Counted from the stretch's first letter, positions 1 to 8,535 are shown. The stretch: 64,000 nucleotides of DNA from Actinomadura mexicana (GCF_900188105.1 NZ_FZNP01000003.1:62001-126000); one strand, 5' to 3'. Notes: generated from the sequence alone by a model not told the origin. Program-made: numbers and translations.

Positions 1-165
1 CGCCTTCGTGTCGACGGCTATCGCGTCGATCTTGAGGGCGGCGCCGGTGTCGGGTCCCTCGCCGTCCTCCGCGGGGGTGACCCCGCAGGCCGCCAGGGCC
101 ACGGCCGCCGAGACGGCCAGGAGCAGCGCGCGGTCACTTCGCCGAGCGTGGCGCAGTACGTTCAT
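1..165 (-). CDS. Lipoprotein, N-terminal fragment (probable transporter binding protein)
   Basis: Only the first 55 codons are in the window and the gene runs off the left edge. The visible part is a lipoprotein signal peptide: positively charged MNVLRHARRSDR, a hydrophobic alanine/leucine stretch, then the lipobox LAAC with the lipidated Cys at about residue 27, followed by an acidic linker. The ATG overlaps the stop of the upstream DUF1989 gene (ATGA), so it is the last visible gene of the hydantoinase operon. A secreted lipoprotein in such an operon is most often the solute-binding subunit of an ABC importer, but no ligand-binding domain is visible, so this is an inference from context. 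Confidence 0.6.
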   Translation of the reverse strand, partial: MNVLRHARRSDRALLLAVSAAVALAACGVTPAEDGEGPDTGAALKIDAIAVDTKA

Positions 166-1010
166 GGGGTCCTCGTTCGGGTGGTGCCGTGTCCTTGGGG
201 CCCGCCGTAGGAGGACGGCTCGGGCATGGTCCAGCCGTCCAGCAGGGACGGGTCGAGGTCGAAGATCTCGATGTGCAGGGGGCGGCAGTGCTCGGTGGTG
301 TCCTGCGCGCCCGGCCCCCAGCGGGGCTGGGAGAGGTCGCCGCCGCGGCAGTTCGACAGCGCGCACAGCAGGGGGATCTCGGCCAGGAACTCGATGTGGT
401 CGCCGGCCTTCGCGGGGGACGCCGCGGTGTAGTACTTGCCGTCGACCAGCCCCGTCAGCTGGAAGACGTTCAGCACGTCGTGCACGTCCATCTCGTCCAG
501 CCCGAACGGCTCGACGGCGGAGACGAGGTTCGTGTGGCAGTGGTCGTCCACGTCCACGCCGGTCAGCAGCTTCTTCATGTGCGGGTCGCAGCGGGAGCCG
601 AGCAGGTCGTGGCAGCCGCCGCCGTACTCGTCGACGCCGTAGGCGACGCTGTCGCCGGTGATCGTCAGCATCGGCCGCAGGTAGGGCAGGCAGGACCACA
701 GGCGGTCGCCGGTCGTGACGTGGGTCCCCTGGATCTGGCGGGTGCGCGCGGCCCAGAACCGCTCGCGCGGGTTGCCCGCGTTCCAGAAGTTGAAGTCGCC
801 GACCTGCGGGCCTTCGGGTGTCGACACCCGGCAGACCTGGCCCGCCTCGACGCGCCACGCCTTCCCCGTGCGGATGGGGAGGGTGAACTCCTCGACGAGG
901 GTGCGGCGGTCGGTCGCCTCGCCGATCGCCTCGTACATCGCGGTGTCGGTGTATCTGCTCGGCAGGATGCCGGTCGGATAGATCGGCTCGGGGCGCTGAG
1001 TGGTGGTCAT
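162..1010 (-). CDS. DUF1989 / urea carboxylase-associated family protein
   Basis: A 282-residue soluble protein of the DUF1989 family, often found beside urea carboxylase or amide-degrading genes; its biochemical role is not firmly established. The sequence shows the family hallmarks: a GKAWRVEAGQ segment near residue 50, PQVGDFNFWN, a Cys/His-rich middle (GGGCHDLLGSRCDPH) and a C-terminal DHIEFLAEIPLLCALSNC block whose Cys and His residues could bind a metal. The ATG start overlaps the stop of hyuA (ATGA) and its own stop overlaps the lipoprotein start, so it is translationally coupled on both sides. Context suggests a role in handling nitrogen released by the hydantoinase-like enzyme; that is inference. 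Confidence 0.8.
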   Translation of the reverse strand: MTTTQRPEPIYPTGILPSRYTDTAMYEAIGEATDRRTLVEEFTLPIRTGKAWRVEAGQVCRVSTPEGPQVGDFNFWNAGNPRERFWAARTRQIQGTHVTTGDRLWSCLPYLRPMLTITGDSVAYGVDEYGGGCHDLLGSRCDPHMKKLLTGVDVDDHCHTNLVSAVEPFGLDEMDVHDVLNVFQLTGLVDGKYYTAASPAKAGDHIEFLAEIPLLCALSNCRGGDLSQPRWGPGAQDTTEHCRPLHIEIFDLDPSLLDGWTMPEPSSYGGPQGHGTTRTRTP

Positions 1011-3073
1011 TCGCCGTCTCCGCTCGTGATGGTCATGACGAGATTGCCCATGTCGTCGACCCGGACGGATCCGGAGGGGCCGACGACGACGGTCGACTCG
1101 GTCTCCTCGATCAGCGCGGGCCCGCTGACGGTGCCGCCCGGGGCGAGGCCCGCGCGGCGGTACACCGGTGTGTCGGTGTAGTCGCCGAGTTCCGCGAAGT
1201 ACGCGGGGCGGGTGCCGAGGGGGGCCGCGGAGTGCCCGGCGGTGCCGGCGGCCAGTTCCACGGTCTTCACCACGGGTGAGGAGAGCGCGCGCAGCCGCCA
1301 GGAGATGACCTGGGCGGGCATGCCCTTGAGGACCCGGTCGAACCGGGTGCGGTACTCGGTCTCGAAGGCTTCGACCAGGCCGGCCGTGTCGTGGCCGCGG
1401 ACGACGTCGAGCGGCAGCGGCACGGTCAGCTCGTATCCCTGGCCCACGTACCGCATGTCGGCCGCGGCCTCCAGCCTGACGTCCGCGGGGTTGACGTCCG
1501 CCTCGTCGAGCTGTGCGCGGGCCTGGCCCTCCAGGTCCTTCAGGACGGCGTCCACGGCGTCCCAGTCCGGTTCGTCGAGGGGGACGACCAGCGACGTCGT
1601 GCACTCGACGGCACGGGGCGCCACCAGCATGCCGATCGCGGACGCGACGCCGGCCCCGCGCGGGAAGACGACCTCCCCGATGTGCAGGAGCCGGGCGACG
1701 TCGTAGGCGTGCACGGGCCCGGCCCCGCCGAAGGCGACCATCCGGTAGCGGCGCGGGTCGCGCCCCTGCTCGGAGATGTAGAGGCGGGCCGCGGTCGCCA
1801 TGGCGTTGTTGACGACGTCGGCGATGCCGGCGGCCGTGGTGCGCCTGTCGGTGCTCAGGCGGGCGGCCAGCAGGTCCAGGGCCTGGCCCGCGGCGGCGGT
1901 GTCCAGGGTCATGGCGCCGCCGAGGAAGCTGTCCGGTGCCAGGTAGCCGAGCTCCAGGTCCGCGTCGGTGACGGTGGGCTCTGTACCGCCCTTGCCGTAG
2001 CAGGCGGGGCCGGGGACGGCGCCGGAACTGCGCGGGCCGACCTTGAGCAGCCCGAGGTCGTCGACCCAGGCGACGCTGCCGCCGCCGGCGCCGATCTCGA
2101 TGAGGTCGACGGTCGGCACCCGGACGGGGAACCCGCTGCCCCGCTTGAAGCGGTGGGCGCGGGCCACCTCCATCAGGTGGGTGCGCGCCGGCGCTCCGTC
2201 GTGGACCAGGGAGACCTTCGCGGTCGTGCCGCCCATGTCGAACGCGACGACGTCCTCGAACCCGCAGGTCGTCGCCATGTGGGCGGCGGCCATGGCGCCG
2301 GCGGCCGGTCCGGACTCGACCAGCGCGATGGGGCGCTCGGAGGCTGCGCGGGCCGTGGTGATGCCGCCGTCGGACAGCATGATCATCGGCGGGATGCCGA
2401 GCCGGTCGGCGAGCCGTCGCAGGTACCGCGTGGTCAGCGGCTGCACGAAGGCGTTGGCGGCCGCGGTGGAGAACCGCTCGTACTCCCGGATCTCGGGCGC
2501 CACGTCGGCGGAGGCGCAGACCGTGAGCTCGGGGAACGCCGCCCGCAGGATCTCGACCGCGCGCCGCTCGTGCGCCCCGTTGCGGTAGGAGTTGATGAAC
2601 CCGACGGCGACCGCCTGCACGCCCTGGTCGAGGAGCCGGCGGCCGGCATCGCGCACCGCGTCCTCGTCGAGCGGCTCGACCTCGGAGCCGTCGGCCCCGA
2701 TCCGCCCGGCCACCGTCAGCCTCAGGTGCCGGGGCACCAGCGCCTCGGCGCGGCGCAGGAAGAGGTCGAAGGTGTCGTAGCGCAGTTCGTTGGCGATCTC
2801 GAGGACGTCGCGCCACCCGGCGGTGGTGATCAGTCCGGTCGGCGCGCCGCGGCGCTCGATCAGGGCGTTGGTGACGAGGGTGGTGCCGTGCACGACGAGC
2901 GGGGACCCGCCGAGGGCGTTCAGGCCGTCGATGATGGCGTCGGTCGGGTCGTCCGGGGTGGTCGGGAGCTTGTGCACCTCCACCACGCCGCGGACGGGAT
3001 CGTGGACGGCGATGTCGGTGAAGGTTCCACCGACGTCGACACCGGCGATTCTGGGGACCTGGATGTCGTTCAC
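1007..3073 (-). CDS. hyuA: Hydantoinase/oxoprolinase family protein, subunit A
   Basis: A 688-residue ATP-using subunit of the HyuA / 5-oxoprolinase / acetone carboxylase alpha-like superfamily. The actin-like ATPase motifs are clear: GVDVGGTFTD at the N terminus, HGTTLVTNALIERRGA near residue 55, ALVESGPAAGAMAAA and FDMGGTTAKVSLV in the middle. Family members hydrolyse ATP to open cyclic amides (hydantoins, 5-oxoproline, lactams) or to carboxylate ketones; substrate cannot be read from sequence. The start is a GTG overlapping the hyuB stop (GTGA). It should form a complex with the HyuB-type protein encoded just upstream. Pairing with DUF1989 favours an amide or lactam substrate. Confidence 0.9.
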   Translation of the reverse strand: MNDIQVPRIAGVDVGGTFTDIAVHDPVRGVVEVHKLPTTPDDPTDAIIDGLNALGGSPLVVHGTTLVTNALIERRGAPTGLITTAGWRDVLEIANELRYDTFDLFLRRAEALVPRHLRLTVAGRIGADGSEVEPLDEDAVRDAGRRLLDQGVQAVAVGFINSYRNGAHERRAVEILRAAFPELTVCASADVAPEIREYERFSTAAANAFVQPLTTRYLRRLADRLGIPPMIMLSDGGITTARAASERPIALVESGPAAGAMAAAHMATTCGFEDVVAFDMGGTTAKVSLVHDGAPARTHLMEVARAHRFKRGSGFPVRVPTVDLIEIGAGGGSVAWVDDLGLLKVGPRSSGAVPGPACYGKGGTEPTVTDADLELGYLAPDSFLGGAMTLDTAAAGQALDLLAARLSTDRRTTAAGIADVVNNAMATAARLYISEQGRDPRRYRMVAFGGAGPVHAYDVARLLHIGEVVFPRGAGVASAIGMLVAPRAVECTTSLVVPLDEPDWDAVDAVLKDLEGQARAQLDEADVNPADVRLEAAADMRYVGQGYELTVPLPLDVVRGHDTAGLVEAFETEYRTRFDRVLKGMPAQVISWRLRALSSPVVKTVELAAGTAGHSAAPLGTRPAYFAELGDYTDTPVYRRAGLAPGGTVSGPALIEETESTVVVGPSGSVRVDDMGNLVMTITSGDGE

Positions 3074-4761
3074 AGTCCGTAGACCTCCCGGGCCGCGGAC
3101 TCCGAGACGAGTCCGGCGTGGACGTCGGCGCGGACGGCGTCGCGGTCGCGCTCGGCCGGGTCGCCGTAGCCGCCGCCGCCCGGATAGTTGATGTTGATCC
3201 GGTCTCCCGGACGGATCCGGCTGCGGCCCTTGAGCGGGAAGCCGTCGCCGCGGCCGTTGATCGTCACCCGGGAGGCCCCGCCCGCGTGGCCGCCGAGGAT
3301 GCCCTCGGGGCGGTTGCGGACGTGTTCCACGAAGAGGGACAGCGTGCACTCGCCGGGGGCGAGCAGCTCGATCTCGACGTTCTGCCCGAGGCCGCCGCGG
3401 TACGTCCCCGCTCCGCCGGAGTCGGGGAGGAGTTCCTTGCGCCGGATGCGCAGCGGGGCGGTGGCCTCCAGGGCCTCCATGGAGCCGGCCTCGATGTTCG
3501 AGGGGAAGCACGTCGTCGACAGGCCGTCGGCGACCGGGCGGGCCCCCATGCCGCCGTTGATGAACGGGATGGCGGTGAACTGCCTTCCGGACTCGTCGCG
3601 CGGGCCCGAGATCACGGCGCGCAGCGACGGTGCGCTGCCCGATTCGGCGATCACCCGGTCGGGGATGACGGGTGCCAGGGCCTTGTAGAGGGTGATGGCC
3701 AGGCAGTGGCCGACGAGCTGGCGGGCGTTGACCGGTGCGGGGTAGCGCGGGTTGAGGATCGAGCCCTCGGGGGCCGAGACGGTGATGCAGCGGTAGGAGC
3801 CTTCGGCGCGCGGGGTGTTCGGGTCGAGCACGCACTTGAGGGGATAGCAGGTGTACGCGTCGGTGTAGGGCTTGACCACGTTGAGAGCCCGGGTCACCTC
3901 GGGTGAGGTGCCGGTGTAGTCGACCGTCATGGCATCGCCCTGGACGGTGACGGCGACCTCCAGATGGACGGCCTCCCCGTCCATCGTCCCGTCGAGGTCG
4001 TGGGCCGCGCGGTAGGTCCCGTCGGGGATCGCGGACACGGCCCGGCGCATCGACCGCTCGGAGAGCCGGCAGATCTCCCCGGAGATCTCGTCGAGGGAGT
4101 CGACGCCGGTCTCGTCGGCGAACTCGATCAGGCGCTGGGCGGCGGTTCGGCCGGCGGTGACCTGCGCCATCAGGTCCCCCACCACCTCGACCGGCATGCG
4201 CAGGTTCGCCCGCAGGATCCTCAGCAGCGTCTCGTTGAGCTCGCCCTGCTCGATGAGCAGCATCGGAGGGATGAACATGCCCTCCTCGTAGACCGAGCGG
4301 GTGTCGGCGGACCAGAGGGCGCCGCTGATGTCGGCCATGTGGGCGATGCTGCCGGTCCAGCCGAGGAGGCGGCCCGCGCGGAAGACCGGGGCGATGACCG
4401 TCACGTCGGGCAGGTGCCCGGAGGTGATCCAGGGGTTGTTGGTACAGGCGACGTCGCCGGGCCGCCACTGGTCGGCGGGGCGCCAGGCGAGCATCTCGGC
4501 GAGGGTCACGCCCATCGTCATGTTGAAACTGGGGATGCCGATGGTGTTCTCGGCGATCGCGTTGCCGCGGGCGTCGAAGACGACGCAGGCGAAGTCGTTG
4601 GACTCCGTGACGATGGGCGAGAAGGCCGTTCGTTTCAGGGTGGTCGCGGCCTCGTCGGCGATGGCGATCAGCCGGCTCCAGAGGATCTCCAATGTGATCG
4701 GGTCGATGCGCGCAGAGGGCGCCAGCTCCTCGTCGGCGGCGCCGATGTCGACTGCGGTCAT
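3070..4761 (-). CDS. hyuB: Hydantoinase B/oxoprolinase family protein, subunit B
   Basis: A 563-residue HyuB-type subunit and the first gene of the leftward operon. It shows the family opening DPITLEILWSRLIAIADEA, the block FACVVFDARGN, the metal-site region DVACTNNPWITSGHLPD followed by IAHMADISGA, and the C-terminal glycine loop YPGGGGYGDP. In this family the B subunit provides the hydrolytic or carboxylating site while A uses ATP. The ATG at 4761 follows a good ribosome site (GGAGGGAG). An in-frame upstream extension lacks one, so it is rejected as the start. The gene is divergent from the gal genes across a 229-base control region. Confidence 0.9.
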   Translation of the reverse strand: MTAVDIGAADEELAPSARIDPITLEILWSRLIAIADEAATTLKRTAFSPIVTESNDFACVVFDARGNAIAENTIGIPSFNMTMGVTLAEMLAWRPADQWRPGDVACTNNPWITSGHLPDVTVIAPVFRAGRLLGWTGSIAHMADISGALWSADTRSVYEEGMFIPPMLLIEQGELNETLLRILRANLRMPVEVVGDLMAQVTAGRTAAQRLIEFADETGVDSLDEISGEICRLSERSMRRAVSAIPDGTYRAAHDLDGTMDGEAVHLEVAVTVQGDAMTVDYTGTSPEVTRALNVVKPYTDAYTCYPLKCVLDPNTPRAEGSYRCITVSAPEGSILNPRYPAPVNARQLVGHCLAITLYKALAPVIPDRVIAESGSAPSLRAVISGPRDESGRQFTAIPFINGGMGARPVADGLSTTCFPSNIEAGSMEALEATAPLRIRRKELLPDSGGAGTYRGGLGQNVEIELLAPGECTLSLFVEHVRNRPEGILGGHAGGASRVTINGRGDGFPLKGRSRIRPGDRININYPGGGGYGDPAERDRDAVRADVHAGLVSESAAREVYGL

Positions 4762-4990
4762 AGCCCACTCCCTCCGTTGACCTGGGTAAAGGTGGGTGGC
4801 CCTATGGTTGGCGCGCCCGCGGCGCGCTGTCAACTATTCTGGCTGACAATTTTGTGGACCTAGATTGTTGACAATCCGTCGGGCACCTCACATGCTGAAG
4901 ACGGCCCGCCATTCGAGGCGCCCCCGCCGCATCCCCGACGCGTCCTCCCGGGGCGGCGGGCGAGCATCCCCCCCGGAGATGAGGTAGAGC
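4762..4990. promoter_or_regulatory. Divergent control region between hyuB and galB
   Basis: This 229-base intergenic region must hold the promoters of both arms. Three TTGACA-like elements occur: one on the minus strand (TTGACA, 4833 to 4828), CTGACAAT at 4843-4850 and TTGACAAT at 4868-4875 on plus. The plus element at 4868-4873 could be a -35 box, with CATGCT 17 bases downstream as a poor -10. galB has a ribosome site GAGG six bases before its ATG. The shared TTGACA core with flanking AAT suggests regulator binding as well as promoter function, consistent with one GntR protein governing both arms. Confidence 0.5.
4864..4875. promoter_or_regulatory. Candidate GntR operator, inverted repeat ATTGTTGACAAT
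   Basis: ATTGT and ACAAT form a perfect 5-bp inverted repeat around a 2-bp centre. Short palindromes of this size are typical operators of FCD-type GntR regulators. A related sequence (ATTGTTGCAAAT on the minus strand) lies upstream of the GntR gene that ends this locus, which links the two by shared sequence. Assignment to that regulator is inference. Confidence 0.45.
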
Positions 4991-5737
4991 ATGTCCCCAA
5001 ATCCACTGAAGAGTTCGGCATCGCTCCTGGTCGTCAGCGCCCACGCCGGCGACTTCGTCTGGCGCGCCGGAGGCGCGATCGCGCTGGCCGCCGAACGGGG
5101 CGAGAGAGCCACCGTCGTCTGCCTGAGTTACGGCGAGCGCGGGGAGTCCGCCCGCGCCTGGCGTGAGGGCAGGCTGCTGGACGAGATCAAGGAGATGCGG
5201 CGCGCCGAGGCCGAGAACGCCGCGAAGGCCCTCGGCGCGGAGGTCATCTTCCTCGACGCCGGCGACTACCCCCTGCGGGAGACCCCCGAGCTGGTCGACC
5301 GCCTCGTCCGCGTCTACCGCGACGTGGCCCCGAGCGTCGTCCTGACCCACACGCTCGCGGACCCCTACAACGGCGACCACCCGGCCGCCGCTCGCATGGC
5401 CCTCCAGGCGCGCGTGCTCGCCCAGGCCATCGGGTACGACGCGCCGGGCGACCCCCTCGGCGCCCCGCCGGTGTTCTGCTTCGAACCGCACCAGCCGGAG
5501 ATGTGCGAATTCCGGCCCGACGTCCTGCTCGACATCACGTCCACGTTCGAGCGCAAGCGCGCCGCGATGGAGTGCCTGCCCGCCCAGCAGCACATGTGGG
5601 ACTACTACACCGATCTGGCCCGGCGGCGCGGCGTGCAGCTGAAGCGGAACGCGGGGCCGAACCTCGGCCTGCCGCACGCCACGATGGGCGAGGCCTACAC
5701 GCGGCTCTACCCGCAGGTCACCGGGGTGCTGGCATGA
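4991..5737 (+). CDS. galB: 4-oxalomesaconate hydratase-like PIG-L family protein
   Basis: A 248-residue PIG-L/LmbE-fold protein. Instead of the canonical AHPDD zinc motif it reads SAHAGD (H18, D21), with a second ligand region NGDH at residues 127-130. Loss of the first Asp of AHPDD, with the continuing FVWRAGGAIA and GERGES blocks, resembles the GalB branch, the zinc-dependent hydratase that adds water to 4-oxalomesaconate in gallate and protocatechuate 4,5-cleavage pathways. The next two genes encode the GalC and GalD families, which strongly supports the call. ATG with GAGG six bases upstream. A deacetylase of unknown substrate is the alternative. Confidence 0.75.
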   Translation: MSPNPLKSSASLLVVSAHAGDFVWRAGGAIALAAERGERATVVCLSYGERGESARAWREGRLLDEIKEMRRAEAENAAKALGAEVIFLDAGDYPLRETPELVDRLVRVYRDVAPSVVLTHTLADPYNGDHPAAARMALQARVLAQAIGYDAPGDPLGAPPVFCFEPHQPEMCEFRPDVLLDITSTFERKRAAMECLPAQQHMWDYYTDLARRRGVQLKRNAGPNLGLPHATMGEAYTRLYPQVTGVLA

Positions 5738-5765
5738 GCGCTCGCCAGATCCGGGAGGGGTCCTG

Positions 5766-6500
5766 ATGGACAAGGTGATCGTCACCGACGCGCCGCGCGC
5801 GCCGCTGGACCGGGTCGACGCGCTGGCCGCCCACGGCGTGGCCACCGTCCACGAGGCGCTCGGCCGCGAGGGATACCTCGGGCCGGGCATCCGGCCGGTG
5901 CACCTCGGCTCGCGCATCGGCGGGACGGCCGTCACCGCGCTGTGCTGGCCCGGCGACAACCTCATGATCCACGCCGCGGTCGAGCAGTGCCGCCCCGGCG
6001 ACGTCCTGGTCGTCGCGACGACCTCGCCCTGCGCGGACGGCCTGTTCGGCGAACTGTTCGCCACCGCGCTGATGAAGCGGGGGGTGCGCGGACTGGTCAC
6101 CGCGACCGGTGTCCGCGACGTCGACGACCTGCACCGCATCGGCTTCCCCGTCTGGTCCGCCGCGGTCAGCGCCCAGGGGACCGTCAAGGCCACCGCCGGA
6201 AGCGTCAACACGCCCGTCGTCATCGGCGGGCAGACGATCCGGCCGGGGGACGCCGTCCTGGCGGACGACGACGGGGTGGTGTGCGTCCCCCGGAGCGCGG
6301 TCGACCGGGCCCTGGCGGCGTCCCGGGCGCGCGCCGAGAAGGAGGAGGCCACACGCGCCGCCTTCCAGGAGGGCGAACTCGGTCTGGACCGGTACGGGCT
6401 GCGAGCCGCGCTCGTCCGGCTCGGCGTGCGTTACGTCACCGCGCAGGAGTACGCCGCGGAGCGCGCGGCCGCGGACCGCGTGACGGGCAGCGCCCCGTGA
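5766..6500 (+). CDS. galC: 4-carboxy-4-hydroxy-2-oxoadipate aldolase-like protein (RraA-fold)
   Basis: A 244-residue HMG/CHA aldolase family protein of the RraA fold. It should split 4-carboxy-4-hydroxy-2-oxoadipate into pyruvate and oxaloacetate, using a divalent metal. The key block GELFAT (95-100) and VTATGVRDVDDL carry the Arg-Asp pair (R117, D118) that positions substrate and metal in characterised class II aldolases of this group. The gene starts 28 bases after galB with a strong GGGAGGGG ribosome site, and its stop overlaps the galD start. RraA-like RNase E inhibitors share the fold, but the neighbouring hydratase and tautomerase genes favour the aldolase. Confidence 0.8.
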   Translation: MDKVIVTDAPRAPLDRVDALAAHGVATVHEALGREGYLGPGIRPVHLGSRIGGTAVTALCWPGDNLMIHAAVEQCRPGDVLVVATTSPCADGLFGELFATALMKRGVRGLVTATGVRDVDDLHRIGFPVWSAAVSAQGTVKATAGSVNTPVVIGGQTIRPGDAVLADDDGVVCVPRSAVDRALAASRARAEKEEATRAAFQEGELGLDRYGLRAALVRLGVRYVTAQEYAAERAAADRVTGSAP

Positions 6501-7582
6501 CGGCGGGAACGGCGGAGCGCGGCGTGCCCTGCATGCTCCTGCGCGGGGGCACGTCCAAGGGCGCGTACTTCCTCGCCGAGGACCTTCCCGGCGACCCCGC
6601 GGAACGGGACGACCTGCTGCTGCGCGTCATGGGCACCCCCGATGCCCGGCAGATCGACGGGCTGGGCGGGGCGACGTCCCTGACCAGCAAGGTCGCGGTC
6701 GTCTCGCGCTCCGCCCGTCCCGGCGCCGACGTCGACTACCTCTTCCTCCAGGTGGGCGTGGACGAGGCCGTGGTCAGCGACCGCCAGAACTGCGGCAACC
6801 TCCTGGCGGGAGTGGGCCAGTTCGCCGTGGAGCGGGGGCTCGTCCCCGCCGGCGACCCGGAGACCGTGGTGCGCGTCCGCATGGTCAACTCCAGCAGCGT
6901 GGCCCGCACGCGGTTCCCGACTCCGGGAGGCGTCGTGCGGTACGCCGGCGGCACCGCGATCGCCGGCGTCCCGGGGACGGCGGCGCCGGTCGTGCTGGAG
7001 TTCGCCGACACCGTCGGGTCGGCGACCGGCCGGCTGCTTCCCACCGGCAGCGTGCGGGACGTGGTCGACGGGATCCCCGTCACCTGCGTCGACAACGGCA
7101 TGCCGGTGGTCGTCGCCGCGGCCGCCTCGTTCGGCCTGAGCGGCCACGAGTCCCACGGCGAACTGGCCGCCGACCAGCGGCTGCTGGAACGCGTCGACCG
7201 GTTGCGGATCCGGGCCGGCGCGCTGATGGGGCTGGGGGACGTCACCGCGTCGTCCGTCCCGAAGACCACGCTCGTGGCCGAGCCGAGGGACGGCGGCATG
7301 CTCGCCACCCGGACCTTCATCCCCGTCGACCCGCACACCGCGATCGGCGTGCTCGGCGCCATCTCCGCCGTGACCGCCGTGCGCCTGCCCGGCGCCGTCG
7401 GCCACGACCTCACGGCGTCCTGGCCGGCCGGCGGCACCCGCGTGGACGTGGAGCACCCGACGGGGCACCTGGTGATCGAGGTGGACGTCGACCCGGTCGC
7501 CGAGCCGCCGGCGGTGCGGCGCAGCGGCGTCGTGCGGACGGCGCGCAAGCTGTTCGACGGGACGGTGTTCCCCCGCGGCTGA
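6497..7582 (+). CDS. galD: 4-oxalomesaconate tautomerase-like PrpF family protein
   Basis: A 361-residue PrpF-superfamily isomerase. N-terminal RGGTSKGAYF, central QNCGNLLAGVGQFA and MVNSSSVARTRF, and the C-terminal KTTLVAEPRD block are typical of the group, which has a duplicated diaminopimelate-epimerase-like fold. Members include PrpF (aconitate isomerase) and GalD, which converts the keto/enol forms of 4-oxalomesaconate. With galB and galC upstream, GalD is the better reading. The GTG start overlaps the galC stop (GTGA), so all three enzymes are made together. It ends 21 bases before the convergent GntR gene. Confidence 0.78.
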   Translation: MTAGTAERGVPCMLLRGGTSKGAYFLAEDLPGDPAERDDLLLRVMGTPDARQIDGLGGATSLTSKVAVVSRSARPGADVDYLFLQVGVDEAVVSDRQNCGNLLAGVGQFAVERGLVPAGDPETVVRVRMVNSSSVARTRFPTPGGVVRYAGGTAIAGVPGTAAPVVLEFADTVGSATGRLLPTGSVRDVVDGIPVTCVDNGMPVVVAAAASFGLSGHESHGELAADQRLLERVDRLRIRAGALMGLGDVTASSVPKTTLVAEPRDGGMLATRTFIPVDPHTAIGVLGAISAVTAVRLPGAVGHDLTASWPAGGTRVDVEHPTGHLVIEVDVDPVAEPPAVRRSGVVRTARKLFDGTVFPRG

Positions 7583-7603
7583 GGAACCGGGCCGCCGGGG
7601 GCC

Positions 7604-8284
7604 TCACTCGGCCGGGAGCGGTCCCAGCGCCAGCTCGTCGCCCTCGCCGAGGGCCCTGATCACGTCCATGACGTGCTCGCGCATGGCCGCCTCGGCGCCC
7701 TCGGCGTCCCCGCCGGCGACGGTCGTGATGATCCGCAGATGCTGGGGCAGGGACTGCCCCGGCCGCCCGGGGCGCAGGGCCAGCCGGAAGCGGTGCCGGA
7801 CCAGTTGCGCGTGCATCCCGTCGAGCATCTCCATCGCGACCGGCTGGGCCGCGATCTCCCGGATCCGGGTGTGCAGCCGCTCGTTCAGCTGCGAGTACCG
7901 GAGCGGATCCCCGTCCCGGACGGCCGCCTCCATGCTCGCGCCGATCGTGCGCAACTGCTCGGCCTCGTCCTCGGTGACGTTCTCGGCGGCCTTGCGCGCG
8001 CACAGGCCCTCCAGCACCATGCGGCACTCGTACATCGCGATCGCCTCGGCGACGGTGATCACCCGGACCCGGGCGCCGCGGTTCCTGATCCGCTCGACGA
8101 GCTTCTCGGCGGTGAGCTCCACCAGTGCCGTGCGCACGGCCGACCGCTTCACCTGGAGCAGTTCGGCGAGATCGCCTTCCACCAGGCGCTGCCCCGGGGC
8201 CATCTCGCCCGCGAGGATCAGCGCGCGCAGACGGTCCGCCGGGCTCTGGCCGTCGGCGGTTCGACCGCTCCCTTGGGACACCAA
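7604..8284 (-). CDS. GntR family transcriptional regulator, FCD type
   Basis: A 226-residue repressor-type protein. An N-terminal winged helix (about residues 14-72, with LAELLQVKRSAVRTALVEL as the recognition region) is followed by an all-helical FCD ligand-binding domain. His residues in LNERLHTRI, PQHLRII and REHVMDVI fit the metal/ligand site of FCD proteins, which typically sense small carboxylic acids. The best start is TTG at 8284, with AGGAGG 11 bases upstream; a GTG one codon later is possible. It is convergent with galD and likely controls the hyu/gal locus, binding sites related to ATTGTTGACAAT. Confidence 0.88.
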   Translation of the reverse strand: MVSQGSGRTADGQSPADRLRALILAGEMAPGQRLVEGDLAELLQVKRSAVRTALVELTAEKLVERIRNRGARVRVITVAEAIAMYECRMVLEGLCARKAAENVTEDEAEQLRTIGASMEAAVRDGDPLRYSQLNERLHTRIREIAAQPVAMEMLDGMHAQLVRHRFRLALRPGRPGQSLPQHLRIITTVAGGDAEGAEAAMREHVMDVIRALGEGDELALGPLPAE

Positions 8285-8330
8285 CGGGGACGCTCCCTCC
8301 TGATGCCCGCCGGGTCTCGACGGGCACCTA

Positions 8331-8347
8331 TATTTGCAACAATATTA
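8331..8347. promoter_or_regulatory. Candidate autoregulatory site upstream of the GntR gene
   Basis: An AT-rich island in otherwise GC-rich DNA. On the minus strand it reads TAATATTGTTGCAAATA and includes a TATAGG-like -10 just downstream. ATTGTTG is shared with the operator-like palindrome in the hyu/gal intergenic region, so the regulator may repress itself here. Confidence 0.35.
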
Positions 8348-8535
8348 GCGCCATTATTTCAGGCGCGGGGCGCGGAGGAAGTTCGCGCCGCGGCCCGCGC
8401 CGGCCACCGCCGGTAACGGGACGGGCTGAGCGGCGGCTACCGGGTGGCGAGTTCCGTAAGGCGGGTCCGGACCGCCGAACCCCTGGACCGAGCGACCGTT
8501 TTGTGCCTGGGGCGTAGTTCGGCGATGCTTGGGGG

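Noticed and set aside
5166..5766. Alternative frames inside galB
   Set aside because: They have Arg/Ala-rich shadow composition and no domains, while the galB frame has family motifs throughout.
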